Positions 1 through 11,229 of a stretch of 64,000 nt of DNA are shown piece after piece. Source of the DNA: Prostheceraeus crozeri (lineage: Eukaryota > Platyhelminthes > Polycladida > Euryleptidae); contig CAJQUW010008621.1 of assembly GCA_907163375.1 (NCBI GenBank), forward strand, positions 1-64,000, read 5' to 3'. A model generated the notes under the pieces. It saw only the letters and a list, made by a program, of their open reading frames with translations, did not search any database and had not been told where the DNA came from. A program made the translations under genes and the position numbers. Every line of letters starts with the position of its first letter. Position 1 is the first letter of the stretch.

Positions 1-785
1 TAGCATGTACAGGGAATGGTAACGATGAACGTGACATCGTTCAAAAAAATGGCTGCCTTCAATGAATGGACTAACAAACTTTCATGATCCCAGCAGAAGC
101 AAAGTGATCGATTGCAAGTAGCACGTAGGAACTTAGCACATTAGAAAACTTTTCAAACTTGAAGGCAGAAATCCAGAGATGATCTTTTAATTCTATTATG
201 CTTAATTACCATTATCTCCATCCTATTTGGATTAATTGATTTTCCACATTGCCTACATCGTTATAAAGCAGGTAAATAATCGAAAGATATCAGGGTAATT
301 ATGGTGCTTATAGCGACCTGAATGCGGGAATTATTAAGAACATAAGCTAGTTAAGGACTAGACTGTCATTTCATTTGTTGCGTTTCTATCTTTTGTGTCT
401 ATGAGTATCTCGATCACTATATTTCACTGATGATTCTCAAAATGTTGATATTGAATTGGCCAGTAGAGAAGCTTACTTTAGAATAATTGAGTGTTAGGTG
501 CTTCTCAATAATTTTATTAATTAAGTAATTCTTAATTGACTTTTCTCAATGTTCTTAAGCCTGTTTTACTGTTGATGATATGCATGTATTACTGACCTTT
601 ACTGATATTCTTGCTGAAATGAATATGTATTATTATTGCATTAAAATATCCAGAAAAAATTAGTAACCTGTAGACATAGAAAGCTACAGAAAAATAGTGG
701 TCAGAATGTCCGACTGGCCACGATATCCGCAAACGCTTATATATATTCGTATACTTTTTTTGTGAAAATGGCTCAATCAAGATAA
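1..785. other. AT-rich non-coding stretch
   Basis: I see no gene, RNA or recognisable repeat here. Short open frames lack any family motif. The stretch may include the 5' flank of the Penelope-like element that starts near position 786, but no LTR-like repeat could be matched to its far end. Confidence 0.5.
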
Positions 786-1815
786 ATTAGAATATATTCA
801 CAAATTTTCGTGATTGCAACTGTAATACGTCATCAGTTCAAGTTTGTCATCTATTCTAAGCTACTTCGCCACAATGACTTAACTTGTCTAGAAGAAGAGA
901 TTGCAGTTTCTGGCATATGCTTGGTGAAAAAAAAGAAAAACTCATATAAGCTGAATAAACTTCTTCCAATGACAGAAAATGAAAATGACCAAATTGTGAA
1001 TATATCAAATAAAATCTTGTCTGAAGCAGATATTCATGTCTTACGAAAGGGATTGTCCTTCATCAACACAAAGGATGCCAACAATGTCAGATTCCTCTCG
1101 GAAGCTGAATATATAATTGCATCATCTCCCCTGAATCCAGAAGACCATTCGAAATTGCATCACCAGTTTGATAAAGAAAACAAACCAAAAAATAATATTT
1201 CATCTTTTCAAGAACAGAAGATTGAGAAGAATCTAAAAATACTATGCAACAAAAATATCATCAAGAAAGAAGATCAAATATTCATGTCAGCTAAAGAGAC
1301 GCACATAGCAGAAACATGCGGTTTACCAAAACTTCACAAGAATAATATTCTATTACGTCCAGCTGTCTCTCTGATTGACACTCCAACGTATTTCCTCGCA
1401 AAGTGGCTTTACCAAAAACTTAAACATTTATCCCAACCACATCAATTTTCAGTGAACAATTTAATACAATTTTTAAAGCAATTGAATTCAATGACAAATG
1501 AAAAAGACGAGCTAATGGTTAGCTTTGATGTGGTATCTCTATATCCATCTATTCCACTGGATCTTGCAAAATCTTGTGTTTCTGAAAAACTTTATATCAA
1601 CAGTCTTTCAATTCCGAAAGAAGTCATACTGTCTCTTCTCTCTCTTTGGTTGGATACTTTTTTCTCATACGAAGAAGAATATTTTGAACAGATCAAAGGC
1701 ACTCCTATGGGATCACCAATTTCTGGATTTCTTGCAGAATTAGTCATGCAAAAACTTGAATCGTCTGTATCTGACTCACAAGTGAAATCAAAGATATTGA
1801 ACAATCATGAATGCA
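786..1815 (+). mobile_element. Penelope-like element, 5' half (reverse transcriptase motifs up to B)
   Basis: An open frame carries hallmarks of PLE reverse transcriptase: a KGLSF block near 1,040, GLPKLHK near 1,320, motif A SFDVVSLYPSIP near 1,520 and motif B KGTPMGSPISGFLAELVM near 1,700. PLEs encode an RT related to telomerase plus, usually, a GIY-YIG nuclease, and they move by target-primed reverse transcription. The frame has no ATG at its head, so the true start is missing or lies in another exon or frame. It is cut just after motif B by a LINE in the same orientation. Motif C and the nuclease resume at 5,309. The copy is broken overall. The family assignment is strong from motif order and spacing; the clade within PLEs is not determined. 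Confidence 0.85.
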
Positions 1816-2568
1816 TCTGACCTCATTCACATGTCCAAGCAGGAACTGGAATTACGCAAGAAAAGCATCACAAAGCAGAACTTATTCGATGCCCTTCAGC
1901 AACTTAAGGACGTCTGTACATCTTTGTCGGACGTTCCTCAGAATGTACCCACTAATATCGCTGAAGTGATTGAAAATAAAATTGAAAAGACTTTGAGACC
2001 TTACGCGGACAAGATAAGTTATTTGATTGATAAATGCGATAATATCAGTAAGCAGTACGAATCTGTTCGCAGACAGCATGACATATTAAAGTCTGAATTT
2101 CAATCCATTACGGAGACCATGTATAGTGAACTGTCTGATCGGATGTCACGCAGCTGCAATTTGATTTTTCATGGTCTTGATGAGGCGGTGGAAGGTGATG
2201 TCACTGCAAGACGCGAACATGATGAATGCCAAGTTAAGAACGTAGTTGAAGCTGTGGGTGTGTCAAATTTCTCTCCCGTTCATGTGAGACGTATTGGTAA
2301 ACCAAACAGAAGCGGAAAAAGACTCTTGCTGGTTAAATGTTCCAATACCCATATGAAATGGGACATCTTGAAGAAATCGAAACATTTGAGAATGCAAGAA
2401 TCATACAAAAGCGTTTACATCAACGAAGATCTTACGAAATCGCAGCAGGTTCGTCAGAGGGCCTTAAAGGAACAACTAAAGCATGAAAAAGAGAATGGTA
2501 ATGATTGTGTCATTTATCGTGATCAAATCATCCCACGCAATCAAAACAGACGGTCAAATTTTCCTTAA
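1807..2568 (+). CDS. LINE ORF1 protein (coiled coil plus nucleic-acid-binding domain)
   Basis: A 253-codon frame. Residues about 10-115 are rich in charged and heptad-like positions and probably form a coiled coil. From about residue 118 (SRSCNLIFHGLDE) through VRRIGKP to YINEDLTKSQQVRQRALKEQ it matches the RRM-like and C-terminal domain layout of CR1-group ORF1 proteins, which bind the element RNA. The first ATG (1807) falls at the junction with the host PLE, so the natural N-terminus is probably lost. The related ORF1 at 30,351 is about 60 residues longer and starts with a PHD-like finger. ORF2 follows in another frame. A housekeeping role is not suggested. Confidence 0.7.
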   Translation: MNASDLIHMSKQELELRKKSITKQNLFDALQQLKDVCTSLSDVPQNVPTNIAEVIENKIEKTLRPYADKISYLIDKCDNISKQYESVRRQHDILKSEFQSITETMYSELSDRMSRSCNLIFHGLDEAVEGDVTARREHDECQVKNVVEAVGVSNFSPVHVRRIGKPNRSGKRLLLVKCSNTHMKWDILKKSKHLRMQESYKSVYINEDLTKSQQVRQRALKEQLKHEKENGNDCVIYRDQIIPRNQNRRSNFP

Positions 2569-5308
2569 ATGCTTTTAATGAGTTCTATCCGACAATTCTT
2601 TTGTCTAATGTCCGTTCTCTGAGGCCAAAACTTGACGAACTTAATGTTTTTACGCATGACATTGACATCGATATAATAGTCATAACGGAAACCTGGTTAA
2701 GTGATAACGTATCCAATGATGAGATTGCTCTTTCAAATTTCCGCAGCCCCTTACGTTGTGATCGCACTAATGGAAAAAAGGGAGGTGGCGTATGCATTTA
2801 TTTGAAAAACTTTTTGTCTTGTGATATCATACAGCTTCGAAACTGTCCGTCTTCGATTGAATGCCTCGCAATTACAATTCGAAATCCCAGTGTTTGCATT
2901 TTCGCTGTGTATATTCCCCCAAACTTGTCTGCTACCATCACTAACGAAATTTCCATATTCATGCGTGATAGCCTAGCGTTTTTTCTGGAAAACTATCCTA
3001 CATTTAACATTATGTTATTGGGTGACTTCAACAAATTCCCATGCGATGAGTTTGAGACTTTTTTCGGCCTGTGCCAATTAGTAAACTCTTCAACCCGTGG
3101 CAATAACATTCTGGACAAAATTTTCGTGGATCCTGTTCTAAAAACGAATTACTGTTCTGGTGTAACTTGTCCGGCATTTGGCCAATCTGATCATTTCTCA
3201 GTCTATTTAAAAGCCTACAGCTCAAGACAACAGATAACTCAGATTAAACGTGTCGTAGACTATCGAAAAAGTCGCATAGATGCCTTTGTTCAGACTCTTC
3301 ATACAGCTCCGTGGCATATTTTATACTCTAACGATGCTGAGCTTAATGACAAATGTTCCATGTTTTATTCGATGCTAGATGTTGCAATGAGTGCATTCCC
3401 AGTGAAATATGTGGAGATGTCTTCGCGCGACAAGGCTTGGATAACTCCTAAGGTTAAAAGCCTTATTAATTCCCGCTTTCAAGCATTTCGCAGTGGCAAC
3501 ATGTCACTCTACCTTCACTACAAGGATAAAGTAAAAGTGGAAATTTCAAAAGCTAAACGTCATTGGATAGCTAATGCGTCTAAATGTAAGTCAGGCATCT
3601 GGAACATCGCACGCGAAATCTGTGACTTCAAATCCCAATCCATGGTTCAGTTGGAGGCAATGATGAGAGACCATGCTACACCTTCACTGGCAGCTGAAGC
3701 TTTCGCAACCTCCTTACGAACACATTTTTGTCCTGAGCCCGATTGGTCTACTATCAACAGCCTAATCGACGAATTTAATTCAGAATGGTCACTTGATGTC
3801 TCTCCGCAAGCCGTGTATGAGAAAATGACAAAGCTTAAAAATAAAGCTCCTGGAATGGACGACCTGTCTGCGAGGCTCATTCGTGAAAGTGCACATATTC
3901 TATGCTATCCAGCTTCTCATCTGTTTTCGGTCTCCGTCTTAACATGTGAATTTCCAAAGGCTTGGAAGTCTGCAAATATTGTGCCAATTCCAAAGTCAAG
4001 CAAGTTTGATTCCAACAACTTCAGGCCGATCTCACTACTCCCGATTCTGTCCAAGATCCTCGAAGACCTGGTTCTACAGTCAGTTGTTCAGAGTTTAAGA
4101 CTGCTCTTCGAACGAAACCAGTTTGCCTATCAACCACGAATTAGCTCCTTTCATGCCCAAGTATTTGTCCATGATTTCGTCACTAGGCAACTTGACTTAC
4201 CTGACTCATTCGGACTCATCATCGTGTCTTTTGATGTACAACGCGCATTTGATTCACTCCGCCATGACTCTCTTATCATGACTTTAGTAAATGGACAACT
4301 TCCCGGAAAATTCGTCAAATGGATACTTTCGTTTCTACGCGATCGCCAATTCAGAATTTTCCTGCGGAATGTCGCCTGCAGCTCAACTTACGGGGCTTCT
4401 TCAGGAGTCCCACAAGGCTCTGTTCTAGCACCACAGCTGTTTGCTGCACATATGGGAACGCTAAAACCCCACTTTCAAGAGTCCTTAATGGTGAAGTACG
4501 CCGACGATGTCCTTATTGTGCTACCAATAAATCGATCGAACATATCCTTTTGCGAGTCCATGATAAAATCAGAGGAGGAAAATGTGGCTAGCTGGTGTTC
4601 CGTAAATGGTTTGACTTTGAATGCTGGTAAAACCAAGCGAATGTACGTGAAGAAAGGCAACATTGCTGATTTTGCTTTATCGTCGAATATCGTGTTCTGT
4701 AAAGAATTGAAATTCCTCGGTGTGGTATTCAATGAACTATTCAACTGGGACAGTCATATATCCACTATTTGCAAAACTGCCAGCAAAAGAGTGTATGCGC
4801 TGAGAAGACTGAAGTGGCTTGGTGTTCCAAAGAATGAGCTGATATTAGTGTACAATGCTTTCATTCGATCCATTCTTGAGTTCAATTCAACCATCTATGT
4901 CGGTATCAACAAGAAAAACAGCAAAAAACTAGAAAAGCTAAATCGTCTATGCCATCGCATCATTTGTGGAAATGAATGTCATGAACACTGTCTCGGAGTC
5001 TTGAAAGTTCGACGTGATGGGAGAGCCATGAGGTGCTTCGAAGAAGCTATGCAAGAAGACAATATTCTTTTTCCTTTGTTGCCACGCCGTCTGAAATACA
5101 GCAACCACCTTGAAATTCCCTTTTCCAAAACTCTTCGACGATCATTGTCATTTGTTCCTTTTTGCACATCTGCCTACAACGAGAAACTGCAACACAAGCA
5201 CTAATTTTTGTCCTGTAAATCAGTGTATAGCTCGTGTAACTTTGAATGTCTTGTACAATGTAATAACTTGATTTTCATTTTTTCGAATATACGTTATTAT
5301 TATTATTT
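1811..5308 (+). mobile_element. CR1-group non-LTR retrotransposon nested in the PLE
   Basis: This LINE has ORF1 (1807-2568), an endonuclease-RT ORF2 (about 2520-5204), a roughly 100-nt 3' UTR and a short TTA-rich microsatellite tail ending near 5,308. It lies between motifs B and C of the PLE RT, so it is younger than that element. The left junction is somewhere within 1,800-1,820, where PLE codons run straight into ORF1. No 5' UTR is seen and ORF1 lacks the N-terminal zinc finger present in the related LINE at 30 kb, so the copy is probably 5'-truncated, as is usual for LINEs. No target-site duplication could be recognised. Both ORFs are otherwise uninterrupted, which suggests a recent insertion. 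Confidence 0.85.
2601..5204 (+). CDS. LINE ORF2: AP-type endonuclease and reverse transcriptase
   Basis: An uninterrupted frame of about 867 codons. The endonuclease shows SNVRSL, TETWLSDN, KGGGVCIYL, VYIPPN, GDFNKFP, LDKIFVDP and GQSDHFSV, so the expected catalytic Asn, Glu, Tyr, Asp, Asn and His residues are present. RT motifs are KAPGMDDLSARLI, NFRPISLLP, SFDVQRAFDSL, SGVPQGSVLAPQLF and VKYADDVLIVL, followed by the thumb motif FLGVVFNELFNWDSHI. The C-terminus has PFSKTLRRSLSFVPF, close to that of the LINE at 31-34 kb. The frame is open upstream to about 2,520 but has no ATG before motif 1, while the ATG just after the ORF1 stop is in a different frame. ORF2 may therefore use reinitiation, frameshifting or a non-ATG start. 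It looks potentially functional. Confidence 0.85.
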   Translation: MSNVRSLRPKLDELNVFTHDIDIDIIVITETWLSDNVSNDEIALSNFRSPLRCDRTNGKKGGGVCIYLKNFLSCDIIQLRNCPSSIECLAITIRNPSVCIFAVYIPPNLSATITNEISIFMRDSLAFFLENYPTFNIMLLGDFNKFPCDEFETFFGLCQLVNSSTRGNNILDKIFVDPVLKTNYCSGVTCPAFGQSDHFSVYLKAYSSRQQITQIKRVVDYRKSRIDAFVQTLHTAPWHILYSNDAELNDKCSMFYSMLDVAMSAFPVKYVEMSSRDKAWITPKVKSLINSRFQAFRSGNMSLYLHYKDKVKVEISKAKRHWIANASKCKSGIWNIAREICDFKSQSMVQLEAMMRDHATPSLAAEAFATSLRTHFCPEPDWSTINSLIDEFNSEWSLDVSPQAVYEKMTKLKNKAPGMDDLSARLIRESAHILCYPASHLFSVSVLTCEFPKAWKSANIVPIPKSSKFDSNNFRPISLLPILSKILEDLVLQSVVQSLRLLFERNQFAYQPRISSFHAQVFVHDFVTRQLDLPDSFGLIIVSFDVQRAFDSLRHDSLIMTLVNGQLPGKFVKWILSFLRDRQFRIFLRNVACSSTYGASSGVPQGSVLAPQLFAAHMGTLKPHFQESLMVKYADDVLIVLPINRSNISFCESMIKSEEENVASWCSVNGLTLNAGKTKRMYVKKGNIADFALSSNIVFCKELKFLGVVFNELFNWDSHISTICKTASKRVYALRRLKWLGVPKNELILVYNAFIRSILEFNSTIYVGINKKNSKKLEKLNRLCHRIICGNECHEHCLGVLKVRRDGRAMRCFEEAMQEDNILFPLLPRRLKYSNHLEIPFSKTLRRSLSFVPFCTSAYNEKLQHKH

Positions 5309-5990
5309 TCCACTTTACAACCAAAATTTTGGATTCGATATGTTGATGACACATTTACAATCACTAAGAACAATTCCGTTCAATAAATGCTTAACATACT
5401 CAATTCCTTTCATCCAAATCTGAAGTTCACACATGAAATTGAAAAGTCCAATAACATTGCATTCCTAGACGTTTTAATCACGCGTTCAATCGATGGATCT
5501 TTGAATACTTCTGTATTTAGAAAGAAGGCTTACTCTGGATGCATTCTTCGATTTGATGGCAATCACCTAACTGTTCAGAAAAAGAACTCAGTGAGAACTT
5601 TCAAAGAGTCATACCACACTGCAATACATAACAATCTAAGAACGATGAAATCCTGCATTTATATAAACTTTTTAGGGATAATGGTTATCCGAAATCTTTT
5701 GTTTCAAGACTTTGGGAAGAAATGAAATCAAAACAACAAACTGTTGATCAAAGTAGTGGGACACACTATTCTCAAAAAGACACATCTTTTGCATTGACTT
5801 ATGTACTTAGATAAACGCAACGCAATACATAAAATACCATGCCAAAATTGCAATTCAGAATACATTGGACAAACAAACAAACAACTTAAGACTCGCATTC
5901 ATGAACACAAGCTGGCAGTAAGAAGAATTGATCCGAGATCACAAATTTCAACACACATTCAATAAACAGGTCATCGTCTCCTTCGGAGAC
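5309..5990 (+). mobile_element. Penelope-like element, 3' half (RT motif C and GIY-YIG remnant)
   Basis: This continues the PLE cut by the LINE. RT motif C reads FWIRYVDDTFTI from about 5,327. The thumb block NNIAFLDVLITR with SVFRKKAYSG follows at about 5,450-5,540. Around 5,840-5,930 the words IPCQNCNSEYIGQTNKQLKTRIHEH match the zinc-like knuckle and GIY-YIG start of the PLE nuclease. The sequence is decayed, with a few breaks, and recognisable coding fades near 5,990. Orientation and motif order agree with the 5' half at 786-1815, so both parts are one insertion. Confidence 0.8.
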
Positions 5991-6036
5991 TCGTTCATTA
6001 AATCTATGACTCGGATTTTCTACAACGTGTATCTAT

Positions 6037-6269
6037 TTATTTGTACCAATGACAAACAGCACAAAGTGCCAATAACATGTCACATACATCAGTTACAAAA
6101 ATACACACACGAAAATTATTCAAGAAATTAAAAGTAAAAGTAAGGAGAGATAAAATACAAATAAAATACAAAAGGTAACCAACATTATCGGCTACTTTAA
6201 AAGCAAGAGGAGCGGATGGCTTTTGATATACAACTTCTGCTGAGACCAATGTCAAATCCTGTGTAAATC
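6037..6269 (-). CDS. Candidate last exon of the SLC46-type transporter
   Basis: An open frame on the minus strand. A possible acceptor (tatcag) at 6,272-6,270 would supply the two bases needed to complete the codon left by the exon ending at 7,068. The frame then runs 77 codons to TAA, with an AATAAA hexamer overlapping the stop at 6,041-6,036. It has one membrane-like segment (NVGYLLYFICILSLLTFTF), as expected for the last helix, and it would bring the protein to 495 residues, near the usual SLC46 length of about 460. Sequence similarity to the family in this segment is not obvious, and the usual GK-F motif after the previous exon is absent. The call rests on phase, length and hydrophobicity. 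An alternative exon elsewhere is possible. Confidence 0.35.
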
Positions 6270-7067
6270 CTGATATCAATGATATATCATATGTGTAGAG
6301 CATGGATTCTGTACGTTTAAGTGTGCAGACAACTTGAAAAACATGAAAAGATTTATTTGGTTGCTGAGATCATGTGACTTCATATGGAAAAATTACATTG
6401 GCAGAGAGTCGTCGAAATATTCGTGTCTAAGTCACAGGATGCCGTTTACGCTTAGAATGAGCGAGATTTTTATGCACATGATTGGTCCTGTGGTAAATTT
6501 CATGCACAATATCAACATCCTACGATCATTGTGACATGCATGAATTTTGGTTAGAATTTCAAATCTATCAATGGTTGTTGAACTAATTACTTGAACTACA
6601 CGTATATGTTGTAATGTCCATGCATGACGAAGAATGCCCTCAAAACTATGACAACAAAATTCCTATATTATTTCTTGATGATCCTCCAGCTACCCAGTAA
6701 TTCATAGAATGTCATAGAAGCATTCATAATGCTATAGCAAACGAAGCCTTCCACATCTTTGCAGTCAAGAACGTTTGTCGGGTCAAAAGGACCCCAAACG
6801 TGCGAGAGAAGTTAATAAATAAATTGTTTGACAGATTTGTGATCACAGATAATTTACAATAAGCCACTTTTGGAATTTTCTAATTGTATGCTTTTAGTGA
6901 AGGACCGCACACAGAAATATGTTTAATAAGGAAGACACTATTTCATAAAAGGAATTAGTTTTGACGAAGAATGACGACTAAGGAATCGCGATTGAATCCC
7001 CATTTCCCCATCTAGACCAGACCTGATAAATATGACAATTCGAATTCCTGAGTTTTATGACATTTAC
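6270..7067. other. Non-coding stretch, probable last intron of the transporter
   Basis: AT-rich sequence between the exon ending at 7,068 and the candidate last exon. I see no motif-bearing frame or repeat in it. Confidence 0.4.
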
Positions 7068-7151
7068 CTCTCTCTGCTTCAGACACGATGTTTGAGCCGA
7101 AAGTCCTCATAAGGATCGATGCCAATCCCGACAGAAATCCAGTTACTGCAG
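7068..7151 (-). CDS. SLC46-type MFS transporter, exon 3
   Basis: An 84-bp exon bounded by a ttgcag acceptor (7,157-7,152) and a GTAAAT donor starting at 7,067. Read in the phase left by exon 2 it encodes TAVTGFLSGLASILMRTFG and then SNIVSEAER, a membrane helix followed by the loop that in SLC46 and related MFS proteins precedes the last helices. The other frames of this stretch have no such meaning. Splice phase matches on the 5' side (one base carried in), and one base is carried out. Confidence comes from phase and domain fit rather than transcript evidence. Confidence 0.65.
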
Positions 7152-8159
7152 CTGCAATGGGCGATGAATATATCAGAAGCATGCAACAACATAATTATAC
7201 ACTGCAAATGCATATATACAATAGTCTGATTATCTATTACTAATTTGCAGGTCATTCTTAAGCTATGACAAAAATTTAACTTAAAATCATTAGTTTCTCG
7301 GTTCAAATATTGGATTTTGAGAAAAATCAGCCATAAATGAATGTGTTTTGTACACGTAATCGCTAATATATTAATTGCGGTCCGAGTGTGGACCAGGCCC
7401 ATTTATACACCAGGTACGTTACAAGTCTTTATGCACCTGACACGATCACAGAATTTCCCCAACTATGCATGTATACTGTATAGTAGCACCGTAGCCAATT
7501 TTCTGAATTTTTTGGAAGTAGCTATGTACTAAATGGAAAGCAATATGATTCCAAAAATGGGACTGTTATTCCAAAATCAAAAATTAACCAAGTCTTCAAA
7601 CCTTTGCACAATACTGGCACGTATATGAAAATAAGATTATATACGATGTTCACTTAGTTTATTGATACAGTAAATATCGTGCATTTTGAGTAATTAGGTA
7701 GATTGACCGACAAATAATGAAGTTTATAGTGGCTATAAATTTCTCCTTCAAGGAATACTGATGTATTTCAGGACAAAGTTAGGCAGTAATTTTGCATAAT
7801 TGCATTGAAAGTGGATTTACGAAGTAATTAACCTCTATTTGCATCAATTTTTCATGTTTGGAATTGGCGAAGCCCAACAAGCTATATACAATTATAATAA
7901 CTAATATAAAATAATATATATAATAATTATAATAGTTAATATCTATGGCATGGATAAATGAAGCAACATTTAATGCGACAAATTAATTTCTACGTATAAA
8001 ATAGTGTAAAAGTAGCGTGAGGTTAAATTCAAATTTTCAAATCATGATCATCAAATGACAAACAAATCTCTATGTTGAGTTAATCATCATACAATCGATC
8101 ATGTACGGCACAAAGCGTCACATCAGATTGAAAATTGAGTATACTTGAATTCTACTTAC
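7152..8159. other. Intron 2 of the transporter
   Basis: About 1 kb of AT-rich sequence between exons 3 and 2. It starts (minus strand) with GTAAGT at 8,159 and ends with ttgcag at 7,152. An AT-only patch lies near 7,890-7,935. Nothing else is seen. Confidence 0.65.
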
Positions 8160-9082
8160 TAATGATAATGATTATGCTACAAATTGGTGACAGAAATTCC
8201 GATGCAATCCCTTTCAGCAAGTCTGTAATGAAACCCGACAACAGGCTTAGAATAATATAGTTATGTATTGACAATTTATCCTTGAAAAACACCAAGATGG
8301 CAAGCCCACCAATCATTGCAGATCCAGCTCGTGCTGAGTTGAAGTTGCCAACGTCTACTGAGTTCCAATTAAATGGACTGTCCTTCAAATAGAGAATAAT
8401 TACGGATCCACTTCCAACTGATATCATTGAAACAATTGTTAAGGAGATAAAAATAAGTAGAATACAGAATGATCTTCTATAATCCATAGCCAACAACTGT
8501 TGAATTGACTTTCTCGTTTGTGCAAATGTTCGAACCATTTTCTGCCAAGCACCTATTGTGTTATCGATTTTCTTCCCTGATTGATCTACAGGCTTAATAA
8601 ACATAAGAAATATTGCACTTATTATTGTGAAAATATTAAACACAATTATAGAAGCACCATAACCGTAAACCTGAATGAGCCAACCACTGGCAAGATTGGC
8701 AACAAGGTAGCCTGTTCCCAAACATCCTTCAATAATTCCTATTAACAAAGCCCTCTTACTAGCTGTGCTAACATCGGTTATAAATGCAAATATGACTGCG
8801 GTTGCAGATGCAGCCGATCCACACATCCCATTAACAAATGCAGCTATGAAATAGACGACTACAGGCCAATCGAGGATAATAACTAATAAATGTCCAATAT
8901 TGTAAACGGTTAATCCAAAATAGGCAATGAAAGCGACAGCTTTTCTACCCAGTCTATCAGATAAAGCACCATATAGGAAAACGGTCAGAATATTAGGTAA
9001 TCCTCCAAATAAATGTGCAGATGCTAAAATTCCCGAAACTTGAGCTTGAGCGATTAATTGGTTTGATGATGAATTGTTAGTT
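8160..9082 (-). CDS. SLC46-type MFS transporter, main exon (exon 2)
   Basis: A 923-bp exon encoding about 307 residues with most of the transmembrane helices of a major facilitator. The MFS signature appears as GALSDRLGRKAVAFIAYFGL, followed by VNGMCGSAASATAVIFAFI, GIIEGCLGTGYLVANLASGW and a charged central loop (KPVDQSGKKIDNTIG) that separates the N- and C-terminal helix bundles. This pattern best fits the SLC46 branch, which includes the proton-coupled folate transporter, so a plasma- or lysosome-membrane solute/proton symporter is likely. The substrate cannot be told. The acceptor is tttacttttcag (just above 9,082) and the donor is GTAAGT from 8,159. The frame extends upstream of the acceptor but that part has no family similarity. 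Confidence 0.85.
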
Positions 9083-11229
9083 CTGAAAAGTAAAGAGAAT
9101 GATTTATGCGTCAATGTATCCGAATCAAATTTCCAAGCTTGCAATGTTTTACAAGTTAAACATTGCAATATTCTCCAATGATGTTTCGCAAAATTGAGTA
9201 CACCAACTAAACATTTACTTCACAACAAAATATGCGTCTACGACAAAATCTGTTTATGATTTTATTCATAAATTCAATCACATTTCAATCTAAAAAAATT
9301 GTATATATTACTCGTATTTAGTTCAGGTGAATGTTCGAAATTGTTAGGAAATATAATTTTCGCATGAATCGGATTTCCAAATCTTTTACAATAAGTCTGT
9401 TGATTCTAGCGATGACTTATACTTAGTTCTTCATTCAACCAAATGTGCCATTGAAACAACCCCTTGGCAGAGGGAAAATCTAATGCTATCTCCACCAACA
9501 TCAATTGCACCGTGCGGATGGGGTGCTATCTGCCAGATTAAGTGTACGAGCAAACATAGCACGCTAGACAGCCACACGCGATGTAAATTATAAACTCGAG
9601 CTCAAATATTCAAGCCACACAATGACAGACATCTATCTTGACGGGGAGGTGTCACATCCGTACCGAAGGGGGTTTAATTGTCAGCTTTATTGAGCAATGC
9701 AGAATTTAATTGTTCATTTCTTAAAGCTTCTGTAGGTAAGCTAATTAACATAATGATTTATTATTATCACTGTACGCAGTAGTTATCAGGGTCGCATGAT
9801 TTTTTGTCGATAAGGCATTAATAAAAGTTGATTCTGAGGTGATTGATTTGCTGATATTGCATATATCTTTTTTCATCAGTTATTCTGACAATTATCAGGA
9901 AAAATTGCCTTGTTTATCAGTTTTCTCAATTTCAAACAACTTTTGATATTGCATGTAGTTCCATTTACTGAATTTCATCATGTGAATATGGACATGTAGT
10001 TTTGGATGTAGGCCTACATGTATTTCGAGACACATTATTCGAAATTGAGTGATTCATCATTATTATTGAGAGGATGTTTTTAAACTGGGAAAATATCATC
10101 AAAGTTAGAATAAAAGATGGTCTGAATAATACTATGAATTGCGTGAAACGGTGATGCAAAAGGTAGCCTCCGTTAGACCCACCTCAAGTTGTTGCGACGT
10201 AATAATCTATACGAAATTAGAGAAGCAAGCAATGTTAACAATCAAATGCTCTGTGATGAAATCTACTTTCTGAATATTTTGCACAGATGTTCAGAAACAT
10301 TCGATTGATAAATCTATATGGAGGCAAGTTTCAGCACAAGATTTTCGATTGTCGTCACTTAGCGCACTTGATGCGCAATTTGTCATCGAATGAGCACATC
10401 GACCTGAAGTTTCGAAGTCAACGTTGCTATGGTAAAAATTTGCAACCAAAATAAAGGGGAGATCAATGCGATTCCGGTTGTACCACTCCCGTCCCCTTGA
10501 GATGCAAACTCCTGCAAATTGCGTGTGAAAAAATGGTTTGCGAATATGTAGGTCACCAAAAATGCTCCTTTTGAAGTCGCAACGTCGGCTGGGTGAACCA
10601 TGCCATTTCGTGTCACCGTTGAAATGCAATATGAATAAATCAATCGTTTCAAGATGCGCAATTTCTTTAGTCGTCCCCTCACTCAGATTTAAAGCAAATG
10701 CGCAATGCGCATTCGCAAGGGAATATTATTTCATGTATCAATTCACGGCTGCTTGATATGAAACATTTCAGAGTTTCAGCTCTCAAAAAATACTACCTGA
10801 ACACGTATATTGAAATATTATTTCATGAATGAATTCACGGCGCTACAATCAATAATTCAATTTAGCATCTAAGGGGCACATCAGACATTTTCCCATTATA
10901 ATCACTAACATTTTCTGTTTACTTTCTGCATGCATTATAATTTTCTGTTAACTGTCTGTTTAAACATTAACATTTGGCATTAATAAAGTCAACTTCAGAT
11001 TCTTTCAAGCTGCTCAAGGCAGAGCAAAGTAGCTGGACACTCTCGATAATCGTTTATTGGTCGATCACAAAATAAGTTACAGCTAAAAAAAGACAGGGCA
11101 TTCGGCGTCCAGCGCCTTCTTCCGGTGTATTTAAGGCGTTGCAGGCTGAAGCCAAACAGTTGCTTTACTAAATGTTGTAATCTCAACTCAAAAATCTGTT
11201 GAATTAATTAAGATGAAAAGGTAACTTAC
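9083..11229. other. Intron 1 of the transporter
   Basis: About 2.1 kb between exons 1 and 2, AT-rich. It contains a short direct repeat around the words TATTATTTCATG and AATTCACGGC near 10,725-10,752 and again near 10,817-10,844. A GC-richer patch near 11,095-11,155 has no identity I recognise. No coding or RNA gene is seen. Confidence 0.65.

Noticed and set aside
795-845. CTGATGA with a following GAAA on the minus strand near the start of the first PLE
   Set aside because: Only three base pairs could be formed for stem II and no stem I pairing was found, so it does not make a hammerhead.
4319-4591. Second open frame inside ORF2 of the nested LINE
   Set aside because: It is an out-of-frame shadow of the reverse transcriptase.
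9083-9168. Upstream extension of the main transporter exon
   Set aside because: The frame is open past the acceptor, but there is a strong tttacttttcag site at 9,083, the joined phase with exon 1 is exact, and the extension lacks similarity.
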